From the NCBI GenBank assembly GCA_020466095.1, contig CM035808.1, positions 30,888,959-30,952,958 of the forward strand: 64,000 nucleotides of DNA, written 5' to 3'. Every line of letters begins with the position of its first letter. The first letter of the stretch is position 1. A model generated the notes under the pieces. It worked only from the letters and a program-made list of their open reading frames with translations, searched no databases and was not told the DNA's origin. Shown one piece after another: positions 36,401 to 49,263 of this stretch. The DNA is from Chlorops oryzae (Eukaryota; Arthropoda; Insecta; Diptera; Chloropidae). Position numbers and translations under genes: made by a program.

Positions 36401-39400
36401 TTACACGAAAAAGGAGAAAGAACAGAATGAGCAATAATTTCGTTCCTGTTTATTGCATGTTCGATACAATCGTGCAACGTTTTCGTGCAATCCAGCAACA
36501 ACGAAATCAAATTCAAAGCATTTTATATAAAATATATTTTTCTGAAAATTCTGTTTACAACAAAATTATATTGTCTCATGCATTCAAGATTTCCATAGAA
36601 TATTGATCTAATTAATTAGAAAAAAAATGAACATAAATCAATTCTTTAAAGAGTTCAGCAGACCGATTTCAGAATGTTTGAAAGGCTTTAAAAGTGTGTA
36701 CGCTTATCTAGACACGCATATGCATGTTAATGTTCCAATTTTCGAAATTAATGTTGCGTAGATCTAAGCAATAAATGTTTTTGAAGTCTCAATAAAAAAA
36801 TAAGCCCTGAATGGCCATATGGCGGTCTTTTAAATCATTCTGACAATGAGGAAGTTCAGACTCGCTTTTTGCAAAAACAAAGTAGAATCATTCAATAAGG
36901 AATGGCGTCCAGCCTCGCCTCTGATTGTCAGATGACAGTGATGAGTGTTCTGTTCAATAGCACGAAAAACAGACTAACAATCTTTAAAAAATCTTTATGG
37001 AATACTGTGAGTTACTTTCTACTTTCCAAAATTCATTCTTCGGTTCACAATTAATTTAGGGTGGAAAAGTTTGCTAAGGAACAATCACTTCAATTGGTCT
37101 TTTTTTTGACGGGTACGCGTTGCTAGCAGCATTGCAGTTGCAGGCATTGAGCGTGACTAATAAATTAAAGGTATTTCCTTCTTCCTAAAGCATTTTATGC
37201 TTTTCCTCATTGTTTATATTTGACTTTGATGTATTCAAAGTTAAAAATGGAAAAAATAAAATAAAATAAAAAATACAAAAAAAGAAAACGAAAAAAGCTT
37301 AAAGAAAAAACTAAGAACTTCAAAGAAAATGTTGTCGCTGCCGCTTCGTCGTAAATTGAAGTTGATCGGGAAAATTTTCGTTTTCCCTACAAAATAAATG
37401 TCTCTTTTTAGCGTTGCATAAAGTTGCATTTTGTCGTTAATGAACACTTAAGAATAGAGTGGTATTTGTGCAACATTATAGCGAGGGTTCAGAAAGATGA
37501 GGGAAGCGTATTGGCAGACGCTGCGTAGGCAGAAAATTATTTGGCGAGGATTCTAGGCATTTAAAAATCGTGTTCGCATTTCGCATTGGGTTTAAACACC
37601 CCAAAAGCACCCACTAAAATCCAATTGACCCCAAATTTCTTTTCATCTCAAATTGATTGAATTTGAATTTGAAAAAAATCTAATTCTCAAACAAGACCAA
37701 GACTCCGCAAAGCAACTCTGAACCACACCAGAAGGATCCTATTCCAAGTTTTCTTCTCGATAGAAGGTCACAAATAAGACGTCGGAATTGATTTATAGCA
37801 AATTTTATTGAACTTAATTGAAAGCGGAAAATTTTTAAAACAATAACTTTTCGGGGCTAACATTGTTGAATGACAAAGAGTCTTCATCGCTTAATTGAGC
37901 GCAATGAGGAGCAAAAAACAACGAATTCAAATTCAAGTAACAAATCCCTAAAAATGTTCTCCTTCTAGCTGAACATTTTCTGTTCATTTAAGCAGAAAAA
38001 GTATCTTTAAAATGATTCAATTATCCGAGGACTGCTTTAGCAATAAACATTTTGCAATATTTTCTTTGTTTTTCTTTCAAACAAAATAAGTTCACTGCTT
38101 TCATTGAAGAAGCAATAGTAGTGGAGTCGTCCCCAAATAGAAAAATCGTCTGTGTTTCTTATTTTAGAGTACAGTGAAACCACACTTAGGCAATGCAATG
38201 ATCCCAATATCTTCTCATCTAGTAAAGAAAATTCTCTTGAAGAGCTCATACTGTCTGTCTTTGCATTAAAAAAATGTGGAAAGCCAACTGAGCGGATGCG
38301 CAAATGAAGCGAAACGTAACGCGTAACGCAATTCGGTGGCCGTACACATAATTACCGCCGATCTATTCAAGACTTTGTACGTTGCATATATGTACATATG
38401 TACATGCAGTCATACAAACATATAAATATACACATAGTCGAAAGTAAATATATCAGACACTCTTGGCAATATTTTTTATCATTTCGAATTGAAAATGAAA
38501 ATGAAAATCGACAAACCATAAAAGCTCGGAAAAGATCTTCTGGAAATTCACGTCAGAAATTTCCACTTAAGAACACATTAACAGCAACCATCGCTGGCTC
38601 CATTGGGGGTATAGGAAACTCTTTAACCTTCACCCTCGCCGCCTGTGCTCCTCATACTTCACTTCAAAAGTGATCGGCCACAGTTAAGCACATCCACATG
38701 CGTGTGTCGACCTGTATTAGCGAGAAACGTTTCGATTTTTGGGGCCGCAAGGCGTAACATGTTTACATCTGTTTACGTTTCGCATCGTTTGGATGCTTGT
38801 TTAATAAACTCAAAAATCGCCAAATAATACTGCCACAATGGATTCCGTTTATACTCGTATATATATAAATATATGTAGGTATATTGTGCATATTAAAATA
38901 TATTGCTTGTTTTATTTGCAAAATACACAAAAACCAGAAAAATTGGAGGGGATTTTTTCCGAAAATATGATTTCAATGCAATGGCGGATTAAGACAATTT
39001 GCCGCCTCAGAAACAGTCTAATTTTCGCCTTTTCTGTTTTTGATGCGCCCTCGGCAGCTGCCTATGTTGCCTTTAAGGCTTATCCGCCAATGTCTCAATG
39101 ATTTTTTTTTCGAAAATTGGAGAAAATTTGGAGAGCATGTTATATCGAGAGTTCTGGAAATGTATAAAGAGTGTAAATGGAGTCTATAGAGTAAACAAAT
39201 CTTAAACTTTTTTCGTCAAGTTTGTAGACAATATTCGCATACATATCAAAGAGTAACAAATTAATGATCTATAAAGCCCATGCATGGCTACACAAAACTT
39301 TTAGCAATGACGAAAATAAGGGCAAAAAGGGCAAAGTTCTCTCATTTAGGGAAGGAGCAATGAATTTAGATCCTTAAAGTCTTATTAATGTTTCCTTCTG

Positions 39401-42400
39401 TGCTTTCTGACGCTCTTTTCGATGTTCAACGAGACCACCCTGAGTGTTAGATGTGCTGTAAGGGTAAAAGCTTATCCCCATACGGCAAAACTTTGGCACT
39501 CTTCGATATATTTCCATTTTCAATTGAATTCCAGTCCTGTTTTCATAAAACATATCGAAATCCGTGGAATAATTTTCTCGCCTGTATGATCAAGTTTTTT
39601 GCCTTTCAAAATGGAAAATGAAGACCCGAAATGATTTTCTCTTCGACAAATTTGAGTCTTTGATGCCATCAATCTGAGCTTTTAAACCGATCATTTGGAG
39701 AGCAAGCAGAACATCTTCTTCCTAAGGCTTCCAGAAAGCTGAAACAAAGTTATGCCTTCTTTTGAATGTCGACCATTGTTAAATGTTTCAAGACAATAAC
39801 ACTTGAAATGTCACTGATGGATGAGTCGTATAATGGGCACAATATTTATTGTTTTCGAACAGCAGTGAAAAAATGTGTCGAAATTATGTGACGGTTTTCT
39901 TTTCTCTGATTAACGCAGTGACGATATTAATTATTGGATCTTGGCCATGGCATGATCAATTCTTAACGATGTCGTCTCGCCCTCTCGCTGCAGCTTACAC
40001 ATTTCTATAAATGCAGACTAATTGGTCACGCCTTCAAAGAATTGAGTCCATAGCGTAATTTATTGGAGCCTTTTTTACGGTCGCGTTGCACTCAAAGAAG
40101 ACCAAATTCTGCAGCATCCCGGGCGGACTCTTTTCGTTTTCATGCATGCAAATTGGTAGAACGATCTTTTTGATCTTTTCGCGCCTTTGGTGTTTTCGCC
40201 TTTGATGATGTTTTAATTAAATCAATATTTTTTGGGCTTTAAAGAGTTTTTTTTTTCTCATAAATTTAGACCATTTTGGAATCATACTATATGGATTTAG
40301 ACTATTTTAGGATTTCCGGTTTGACAAAATATTTATAAAAATAGATACATTTATATTGAGTAACGTATTCAAATAGAGTAACACAAGCTATGACAAACAT
40401 CAGAAGCTAGAGAAAGACCAAAAGAGGCAATGCGGATTTCGATGTAAGTCGGCGAGTTTCAATGAATTTCGCGGATTGCGCTTCACTCCGTTCAGATTTT
40501 CACACAATAAAATTCATTTTTATACAATTTGCAAAGCCATAAGACCATAGCAATATGGAGGATGAATAAATTACGCTGAAAAAACTTTTTAATGATCCGA
40601 GAGAAGACCACCAAGCAGACACAAGAAGGCAGATCGCTTGGTTTTTGAACTTAAAAATATAAAATAAAAAGAAAAACAAGTAAAGAAGTTTACATCGGCA
40701 AAGCCGATTGCACACATACCTTTTCCTCAGCCTGAAATATGTTAAAACATTACCTTAACAAAAATTCCTGCCATTTTCTTTGTTCTATTTATACCTTATC
40801 TGTACTTCGATTTAGCTTCTAAAACTCGAGATTATTATTAAGCACAAAATTTTCGCGAATGGTGGTCATGGTCAAATTTTAACCGTTAGAGGACATTTTG
40901 TCTAGCTGCGAAATACTCAATTCAAAATAGTGAAAATCAAAATTTTGCGAATTTCGCGAATGGTGGTCTTGATCAAATTTTAACCCTTAGAGGACATTTT
41001 GTCTAGCTGCGAAATACTCAATTCAAAATAGTGAAAATCAGGTTTTCGCGAATTTCGCGGATGGTGGTCTTGATCAAATTTTAACCCTTAGAGGACATTT
41101 TGTTTAACTGCGAAATACTCAATTCAAAATAGTGAAAATCAAATTTTCGCGAATTTCGCGGATGGTGGTCTTGATCAAATTTTAACCCTTAGAGGACATT
41201 TAGTTTAGCTGCGAAATACTCACTTCAAAATAGTGAAAATCAAATTTTTTCGAATTTCGCGGATGGTGGTCTTGATCAAATTTTAACCCTTAGAGGACAT
41301 TTTGTTTAGCTGCGAAATACTCAATTAAAAATAGTGAAAATCAGGTTTTCGCGAATTTCGCGGATGGTGGTCTTGATCAAATTTTAACCCTTAGAGGACA
41401 TTTTGTTTAACTGCGAAATACTCAATTCAAACTAGTGAAAATCAAATTTTCGCGAATTTCGCGGATGGTGATCTTGATCAAATTTTAACCCTTAGAGGAC
41501 ATTTTGTTTAACTGCGAAATACTCAATTCAAAATAGTGAAAATCAAATTTTCGCGAATTTCGCGGATGGTGGTCTTGATCAAATTTTAACCCTTAGAGGA
41601 AATTTAGTTTAGCTGCGAAATACTCACTTTAAAATAGTGAAAATCAAATTTTTGCGAATTTCGCGGATGGTGGTCTTGATCAAATTTTAACCCTTAGAGG
41701 ACATTTTGTTTAGCTGCGAAATACTCAATTAAAAATAGTGAAAATCAGGTTTTCGCGAATTTCGCGGATGGTGGTCTTGATCAAATTTTAACCCTTAGAG
41801 GACATTTTGTTTAACTGCGAAATACTCAATTCAAACTAGTGAAAATCAAATTTTCGCGAATTTCGCGGATGGTGGTCTTGATCAAATTTTAACCTTTAGA
41901 GGAAATTTAGTTTAGCTGCGAAATACTCACTTCAAAATAGTGAAAATCAAATTTTCGCGAATTTCGCGGATGGTGGTCTTGATCAAATTTTAACCCTTAG
42001 AGGACATTTTGTTTAGCTGCGAAATACTCAATTCAAAATAGTGAAAATCAATTTTTGCGAATTTCGCGAAATGTGGTCATGGTCAAAATTTATCCATAAT
42101 GGACGACTTTATTTGGCGGCAAAATACACAATCAGAAGAAGCAAAAAAATAATTTTTGTATTCAGATATGAGAATAAGAGAAAGAGTGTTTTTTTCTATT
42201 GTGTAGGATGATGACCATAGTTATAGCGATGTCGCAATTTTTTTTCAGCGAAAGCTTAAGTCTACATAGTAGCTATACACACACCAAATTTCAATAAGCT
42301 GGGATGTATAGTAAAAAAGTTATCCAGGAAAAACGTTAAAAATCGTGATTTTTGAAACTTCTGAACCACTTCCCACGACCCAAGAAGGGACTACGAAAAA

Positions 42401-42508
42401 AATTTGTATGCAGTTTTTCGGACATTTACCTGGTTGAAGTCCATGCCAAATTTCAATATGATATCTTTCATGGCTTAGGAGTAAATTACGAAAAACTAAA
42501 GTGTGACC

Positions 42509-42580
<72 letters not shown>

Positions 42581-45500
42581 TGGCTAGATCGATTCCTCTT
42601 GTCACCCTGATCAAGAATATATATATATCAAAAAGGGCATAGTTCTCTCATTTAGGGAAGGAGCAATGAATTTAGTTCCTTAAAATCTTATTAATGTTTC
42701 CTTCGGTGCTTTCTGACGCTTATTATAGAGCTCCTTTCTATGTTCAACGAGACCACCTTGAGTGTTATTTGTGCTGTAAGGGTAAAAGCTTATCCCCATA
42801 CGGCAAAACTTTGGCACTCTTCGATATATTTCCATTTTCAATTGAATTCCAGTCCTGTTTTCATAAAACATATCGAAATCCGTGGAAGAATTTTCTCGCC
42901 TGTATGATCAAGTTTTTTGCCTTTCAAAATGGAAAATGAAGACCCGAAATGATTTTCTCTTCGACAAATTTGAGTCTTTGATGCCATCAATCTAAGCTCT
43001 TAAACCGATCATTTGGAGAGCAAGCAGAACATCTTCTTCCTAAGGCTTCCAGAAAGCTGAAACAAAGTTATGCCTTCTTTTGACTGTCGGCCATTCTTAA
43101 ATGTTTCAAGACAATAACACTTGAAATGTCACTGATGGATGACTCGTATAATGGGCACAATATTTATTGTTTTCGAACAGCAGTGAAAAAATGTGTCGAA
43201 ATTATGTGACGGTTTTCTTTTCTCTGATTAACGCAGTGACGATATTAATTATTGGATCTTGGCCATGGCATAATCAATTCTTAACGATGTCGTCTCGCCC
43301 TCTCGCTGCAGCTTACACATTTCTATAAATGCAGACTAATTGGTCACGCCTTCAAAGAATTGAGTCCATAGCGTAATTTATTGGAGCCTTTTTTACGGTC
43401 GCGTTGCACTCAAAGAAGACCAAATTCTGCAGCATCCCGGGCGGACTCTTTTCGTTTTCATGCATGCAAATTGGTAGAACGATCTTTTTGATCTTTTCGC
43501 GCCTTTGGTGTTTTCGCCTTTGATGATGTTTTAATTAAATCAATATTTTTTGGGCTTTAAAGAGTTTTTTTTTCTCTTAAATTTAGACCATTTTGGAAAC
43601 ATACTATATGGATTTAGACTATTTTAGGATTTCCGGTTTGACAAAATATTTATAAAAATAGATACATTTATATTGAGTAACGTATTCAAATAGAATAACA
43701 CAAGCTATGACAAACATCAGAAGCTAGAGAAAGACCAAAAGAGGCAATGCGGATTTCGATGTAAGTCGGCGAGTTTCAATGAATTTCGCGGATTGCGCTT
43801 CACTCCGTTCAGATTTTCACACAATAAAATTCATTTTTATACAATTTGCAAAGCCATAAGACCATAGCAATGTGGAGGATGCATAAATTACGCTGAAAAA
43901 ACTTTTTAATGATCCGAGAGAAGACCACCAAGCAGACACAAGAAGGCAGATCGCTTGGTTTTTGAACTTAAAAATATAAAATAAAAAGAAAAATAAATGT
44001 TTACATTAAAAAGTAAAAAAGAAAACTCATACAAGGAAAAATAATTTTTAACAATCTTCGATGGCCACAGATATAGAAATTCTACCCGGTCTTGACTGTA
44101 GAGTTCAATTACAAAATAGGAACAATCGTCCATAAATATCCCATTCGCTAATATCGAAACGATTCGCTTGGATCTCTTGTCCAGCATATTTTGTCGCACT
44201 AAACGGAATTCAAATCGAGCACTTTTCTCCCAATCGAAATTTCCCTTTATAAGACCAATACCGCCGACATAGCGATACTGCAATTGTTCGAAGTGTGGAC
44301 CCAATATGTGGGATGAAATAAATTTCCTCTCATGATTTATATCTTTTTAATGCATTTAAATGCATGTTAATCGTAGACAAAATCATAATCAATAAATTCT
44401 GTTTTATATTTCAGTTGATCGCGCCATGAGTCCAGCACAATCGGAAGATTCTGGTCTTGCGCCAGAGCGCGGCACGACGTACGCAACAATTACACTGCCA
44501 CGCGACAATGCTGTGAATATGGGCATAACGCTTGTGGGTGAGTACATACATATCCCCCCCAAAAATAGAAAGAACATTCAAAAGATGATGGTGTGTGCCC
44601 TTTCGTTCTGCAGTAGGTAAGTGCCTACCTTAAAAAAAAGCCCCTTTGAACTGAACAGAAATACCACACTTAAGTGTTTCGAGCCTCCTTCGTAGATCCG
44701 AAAGCATTAGCCCAGACAATGCCATCGAAAATCTGCTTTTCCACGAAAATTGTGTGCTAAATTATGCTGGAAGTGGTCTTTTGAAATTTTGAAATTTCAC
44801 AAAAAATTTATATGTGTTTCGCTTTCAACCGCTAAAGCAGACAGCGACGCGTCGAAATTTCCATTTAACATTCTCGAAAGGGAAATTGACGCAATCAAAT
44901 TTGATGTGCAGCTGTCAAAAAGGAATGGGTAAGACGATAACCGAGCGGGCACGCAGTTTTGATAAATTAATCTTTTATTTGTTGAAGATATTATAATAAA
45001 GACATGCACAAAATATGATTTGAAATGCATTTCGAATTTTCATAAAGCTTTTCCTTTCGTTTTTCCAGCTGCCATGGATTTTCCATTTAGGTGCCAATGT
45101 GGTTTATATGATTACCTAAAATTGATTTATTTGGCAGCTGTCAGTTTTCATGTGAGAATTGAGAAAAAAAATACCGTAGCTTTAGATTTTTTCTTCTCAA
45201 TATCTCGACTTTATTTTGGAAAAGTTTGCGCTGTTGCAGTGTTGCCTCGCAACTTGCAACATTTTGCACATGATCAGAGCGAATTATTTTTACAGATAAA
45301 AAAGAGAGAAGGTATTCACACTATCGTCTTGATTAGGCATGCAAACACTGCTGGGACTTAACATTTGAAGGCCCGAAAGACTCTTGAAAATCCCAAATTT
45401 TATGATGTAGAATGTTGATCGGTCGTCTTATACTTTATCAACCTTTTTTGAGAGCCTCGAATGGCGCTTTTAAGGCCTGGGATTTCAACTCAAATGAAAT

Positions 45501-48500
45501 TCAATAAAAATAAAATAAAATAAAATAAAATTGAATAAAATTAAATAGAACAAAATTAGGCAACAGCTGTTCACTTTGATTGCACCACCATCACGGCCAC
45601 AATCATCAATCATTTCGAAGCCCACGAAAAAGCATATTGCCATTAGCCATTTCACTCAAGTTCATGCTAGCACTAAATATCTTTTGAAATATTCCAGAAA
45701 CTTGTGATAGTAATATATTTAACGATCTTCTGACCTCGATCTTTCTTAGCTACGAATTCACCATGATGCAGTCCAATATAGAGGTGGAAGGATGTAATGT
45801 GTTTAAGATTGTTTGATACTTATCCCCAAAAAAAAACATTAAAAAGTTAGACATTTTTATCCTTCCATCTATTCATTCCTTCTAACTATTGGGATGATTT
45901 TCTTCAGCTAAATTTCGCTTAAAAGCTTCTCTTCGCAGTCGCCGTTAAATGGCACATCCACGCGTTGTCTCAAAAAATCGAATTGCTACCCTTTTGTGGG
46001 TCTGAATTTCTTTCTGAAAGTTGCCCCTTTTTTGGCTACCACATTTTTTTAGATTTAAGCTCTATGCTCTCATTTCTAAATAAAAAAAAGTGTGCAGCCG
46101 TGGTGCTAAATATGTTTCAATAGTAAGAGGGGGGAGCAGTCGGTCGTGCTGTGCAACATCAACCGAGGATTGTGGACTCTGAAGATAAAGTCTAATAAAT
46201 TATATAAAATTTTATGCCTTATTCATGCCTCGAAAGCCTCGATTTTAATCTCTCGCCATAATTTTCGTAACCGTTGGAGAAAAATCTCAACGAAAAATGT
46301 TGTCGCTGCTCCTCCACAAAACGCACAGCAGAAGCTTTCGATAGTGACATATTTTATTGCCGCTCGGACTTACTGTCGCATAGTGAGAATTTCTCATGCC
46401 ATAATTTATTATATGAAAACTACAAAAAAAAGAAAAGACAACCGACGAGAGGAATCGTCGTTTCTTACACCAATTTTATATTCGACGAGTGGGTGTTTAT
46501 TAGCGAGAATAATCTGATGCCAATAATAAATCATCTACTTAGACTGCCAGACAAAATGTAAGCCCAGACAGGGACATCGGAACGCATGCAGCAAGAAACC
46601 AAGTCAGATTCATTAATACTTTAAAAAGAAAAAAATTAAATTAAATTAAATTATGTTATGATTTAAAAAAAAAAAAACATAGTAAGGCAATACTTTTTGG
46701 ACAGAAATAAATCGCTGCGAAATCATTTGCCTAAGACTCGTTGAAATTCTATGCTTTTATGTCTCGCATGGACTTTTTCCATCTGTCTAGACGTGATTGT
46801 TGTGGCCAGATTAATGCGTGTCATCAATGACTGTATGCAAAACTTTCATAAGTATTACGAATAGTCAACAGCATTGCTGGGGGCTGACACGTTCTGCTTT
46901 ATTATTTCAGTTGCCGGCAAAATGTTTCGGCAACAACGAAAATTAAAATAAAAACAAGTAAAGAAGTTTACATCGGCAAAGCCGATTGCACACATACCTT
47001 TTCCTCAGCCTGAAATATGTTAAAACATTACCTTAACAAAAATTCCTGCCATTTTCTTTGTTCTATTTATACCTTATCTGTACTTCGATTTAGCTTCTAA
47101 AACTCGAGATTATTATTAAGCACAAAATTTTCGCGAATGGTGGTCATGGTCAAATTTTAACCGTTAGAGGACATTTTGTCTAGCTGCGAAATACTCAATT
47201 CAAAATAGTGAAAATCAAAATTTTGCGAATTTCGCGAATGGTGGTCTTGATCAAATTTTAACCCTTAGAGGACATTTTGTCTAGCTGCGAAATACTCAAT
47301 TCAAAATAGTGAAAATCAGGTTTTCGCGAATTTCGCGGATGGTGGTCTTGATCAAATTTTAACCCTTAGAGGACATTTTGTTTAACTGCGAAATACTCAA
47401 TTCAAACTAGTGAAAATCAAATTTTCGCGAATTTCGCGGATGGTGGTCTTGATCAAATTTTAACCCTTAGAGGACATTTTGTTTAACTGCGAAATACTCA
47501 ATTCAAAATAGTGAAAATCAAATTTTCGCGAATTTCGCGGATGGTGGTCTTGATCAAATTTTAACCCTTAGAGGACATTTTGTTTAACTGCGAAATACTC
47601 AATTAAAAATAGTGAAAATCAGGTTTTCGCGAATTTCGCGGATGGTGGTCTTGATCAAATTTTAACCCTTAGAGGACATTTTGTTTAACTGCGAAATACT
47701 CAATTCAAACTAGTGAAAATCAAATTTTCGCGAATTTCGCGGATGGTGGTCTTGATCAAATTTTAACCCTTAGAGGACATTTTGTTTAACTGCGAAATAC
47801 TCAATTCAAAATAGTGAAAATCAAATTTTCGCGAATTTCGCGGATGGTGGTCTTGATCAAATTTTAACCCTTAGAGGACATTTAGTTTAGCTGCGAAATA
47901 CTCACTTCAAAATAGTGAAAATCAAATTTTTTCGAATTTCGCGGATGGTGGTCTTGATCAAATTTTAACCCTTAGAGGACATTTTGTTTAGCTGCGAAAT
48001 ACTCAATTAAAAATAGTGAAAATCAGGTTTTCGCGAATTTCGCGGATGGTGGTCTTGATCAAATTTTAACCCTTAGAGGACATTTTGTTTAACTGCGAAA
48101 TACTCAATTCAAACTAGTGAAAATCAAATTTTCGCGAATTTCGCGGATGGTGATCTTGATCAAATTTTAACCCTTAGAGGACATTTTGTTTAACTGCGAA
48201 ATACTCAATTCAAAATAGTGAAAATCAAATTTTCGCGAATTTCGCGGATGGTGGTCTTGATCAAATTTTAACCCTTAGAGGAAATTTAGTTTAGCTGCGA
48301 AATACTCACTTTAAAATAGTGAAAATCAAATTTTTGCGAATTTCGCGGATGGTGGTCTTGATCAAATTTTAACCCTTAGAGGACATTTTGTTTAGCTGCG
48401 AAATACTCAATTAAAAATAGTGAAAATCAGGTTTTCGCGAATTTCGCGGATGGTGGTCTTGATCAAATTTTAACCCTTAGAGGACATTTTGTTTAACTGC

Positions 48501-49191
48501 GAAATACTCAATTCAAACTAGTGAAAATCAAATTTTCGCGAATTTCGCGGATGGTGGTCTTGATCAAATTTTAACCTTTAGAGGAAATTTAGTTTAGCTG
48601 CGAAATACTCACTTCAAAATAGTGAAAATCAAATTTTCGCGAATTTCGCGGATGGTGGTCTTGATCAAATTTTAACCCTTAGAGGACATTTTGTTTAGCT
48701 GCGAAATACTCAATTCAAAATAGTGAAAATCAATTTTTGCGAATTTCGCGAAATGTGGTCATGGTCAAAATTTATCCATAATGGACGACTTTATTTGGCG
48801 GCAAAATACACAATCAGAAGAAGCAAAAAAATAATTTTTGTATTCAGATATGAGAATAAGAGAAAGAGTGTTTTTTTCTATTGTGTAGGATGATGACCAT
48901 AGTTATAGCGATGTCGCAATTTTTTTTCAGCGAAAGCTTAAGTCTACATAGTAGCTATACACACACCAAATTTCAATAAGCTGGGATGTATAGTAAAAAA
49001 GTTATCCAGGAAAAACGTTAAAAATCGTGATTTTTGAAACTTCTGAACCACTTCCCACGACCCAAGAAGGGACTACGAAAAAAATTTGTATGCAGTTTTT
49101 TCGGACATTTACCTGGTTGAAGTCCATGCCAAATTTCAATATGATATCTTTCATGGCTTAGGAGTAAATTACGAAAAACTAAAGTGTGACC

Positions 49192-49263
<72 letters not shown>

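Noticed and set aside
38838..39101. 87-codon plus-strand frame in Grip intron 1
   Set aside because: Its second half is a MITE remnant with GGCGGATTA ends.
40850..42070. Regularly spaced repeats that could suggest a CRISPR array
   Set aside because: Units are contiguous 101-bp tandem repeats with no unique spacers, in a fly nuclear intron; a satellite-like array.
43906..44032. C-terminal continuation of the 44.0-kb antisense frame
   Set aside because: It runs into the duplicated block A sequence, becomes AT-driven and hydrophobic, and follows a strong splice donor; not likely coding.
45020..45361. 113-codon plus-strand frame in Grip intron 2
   Set aside because: Begins at the ATG of a pyrimidine-poor intron region, lacks motifs, and does not match splice phases of Grip.
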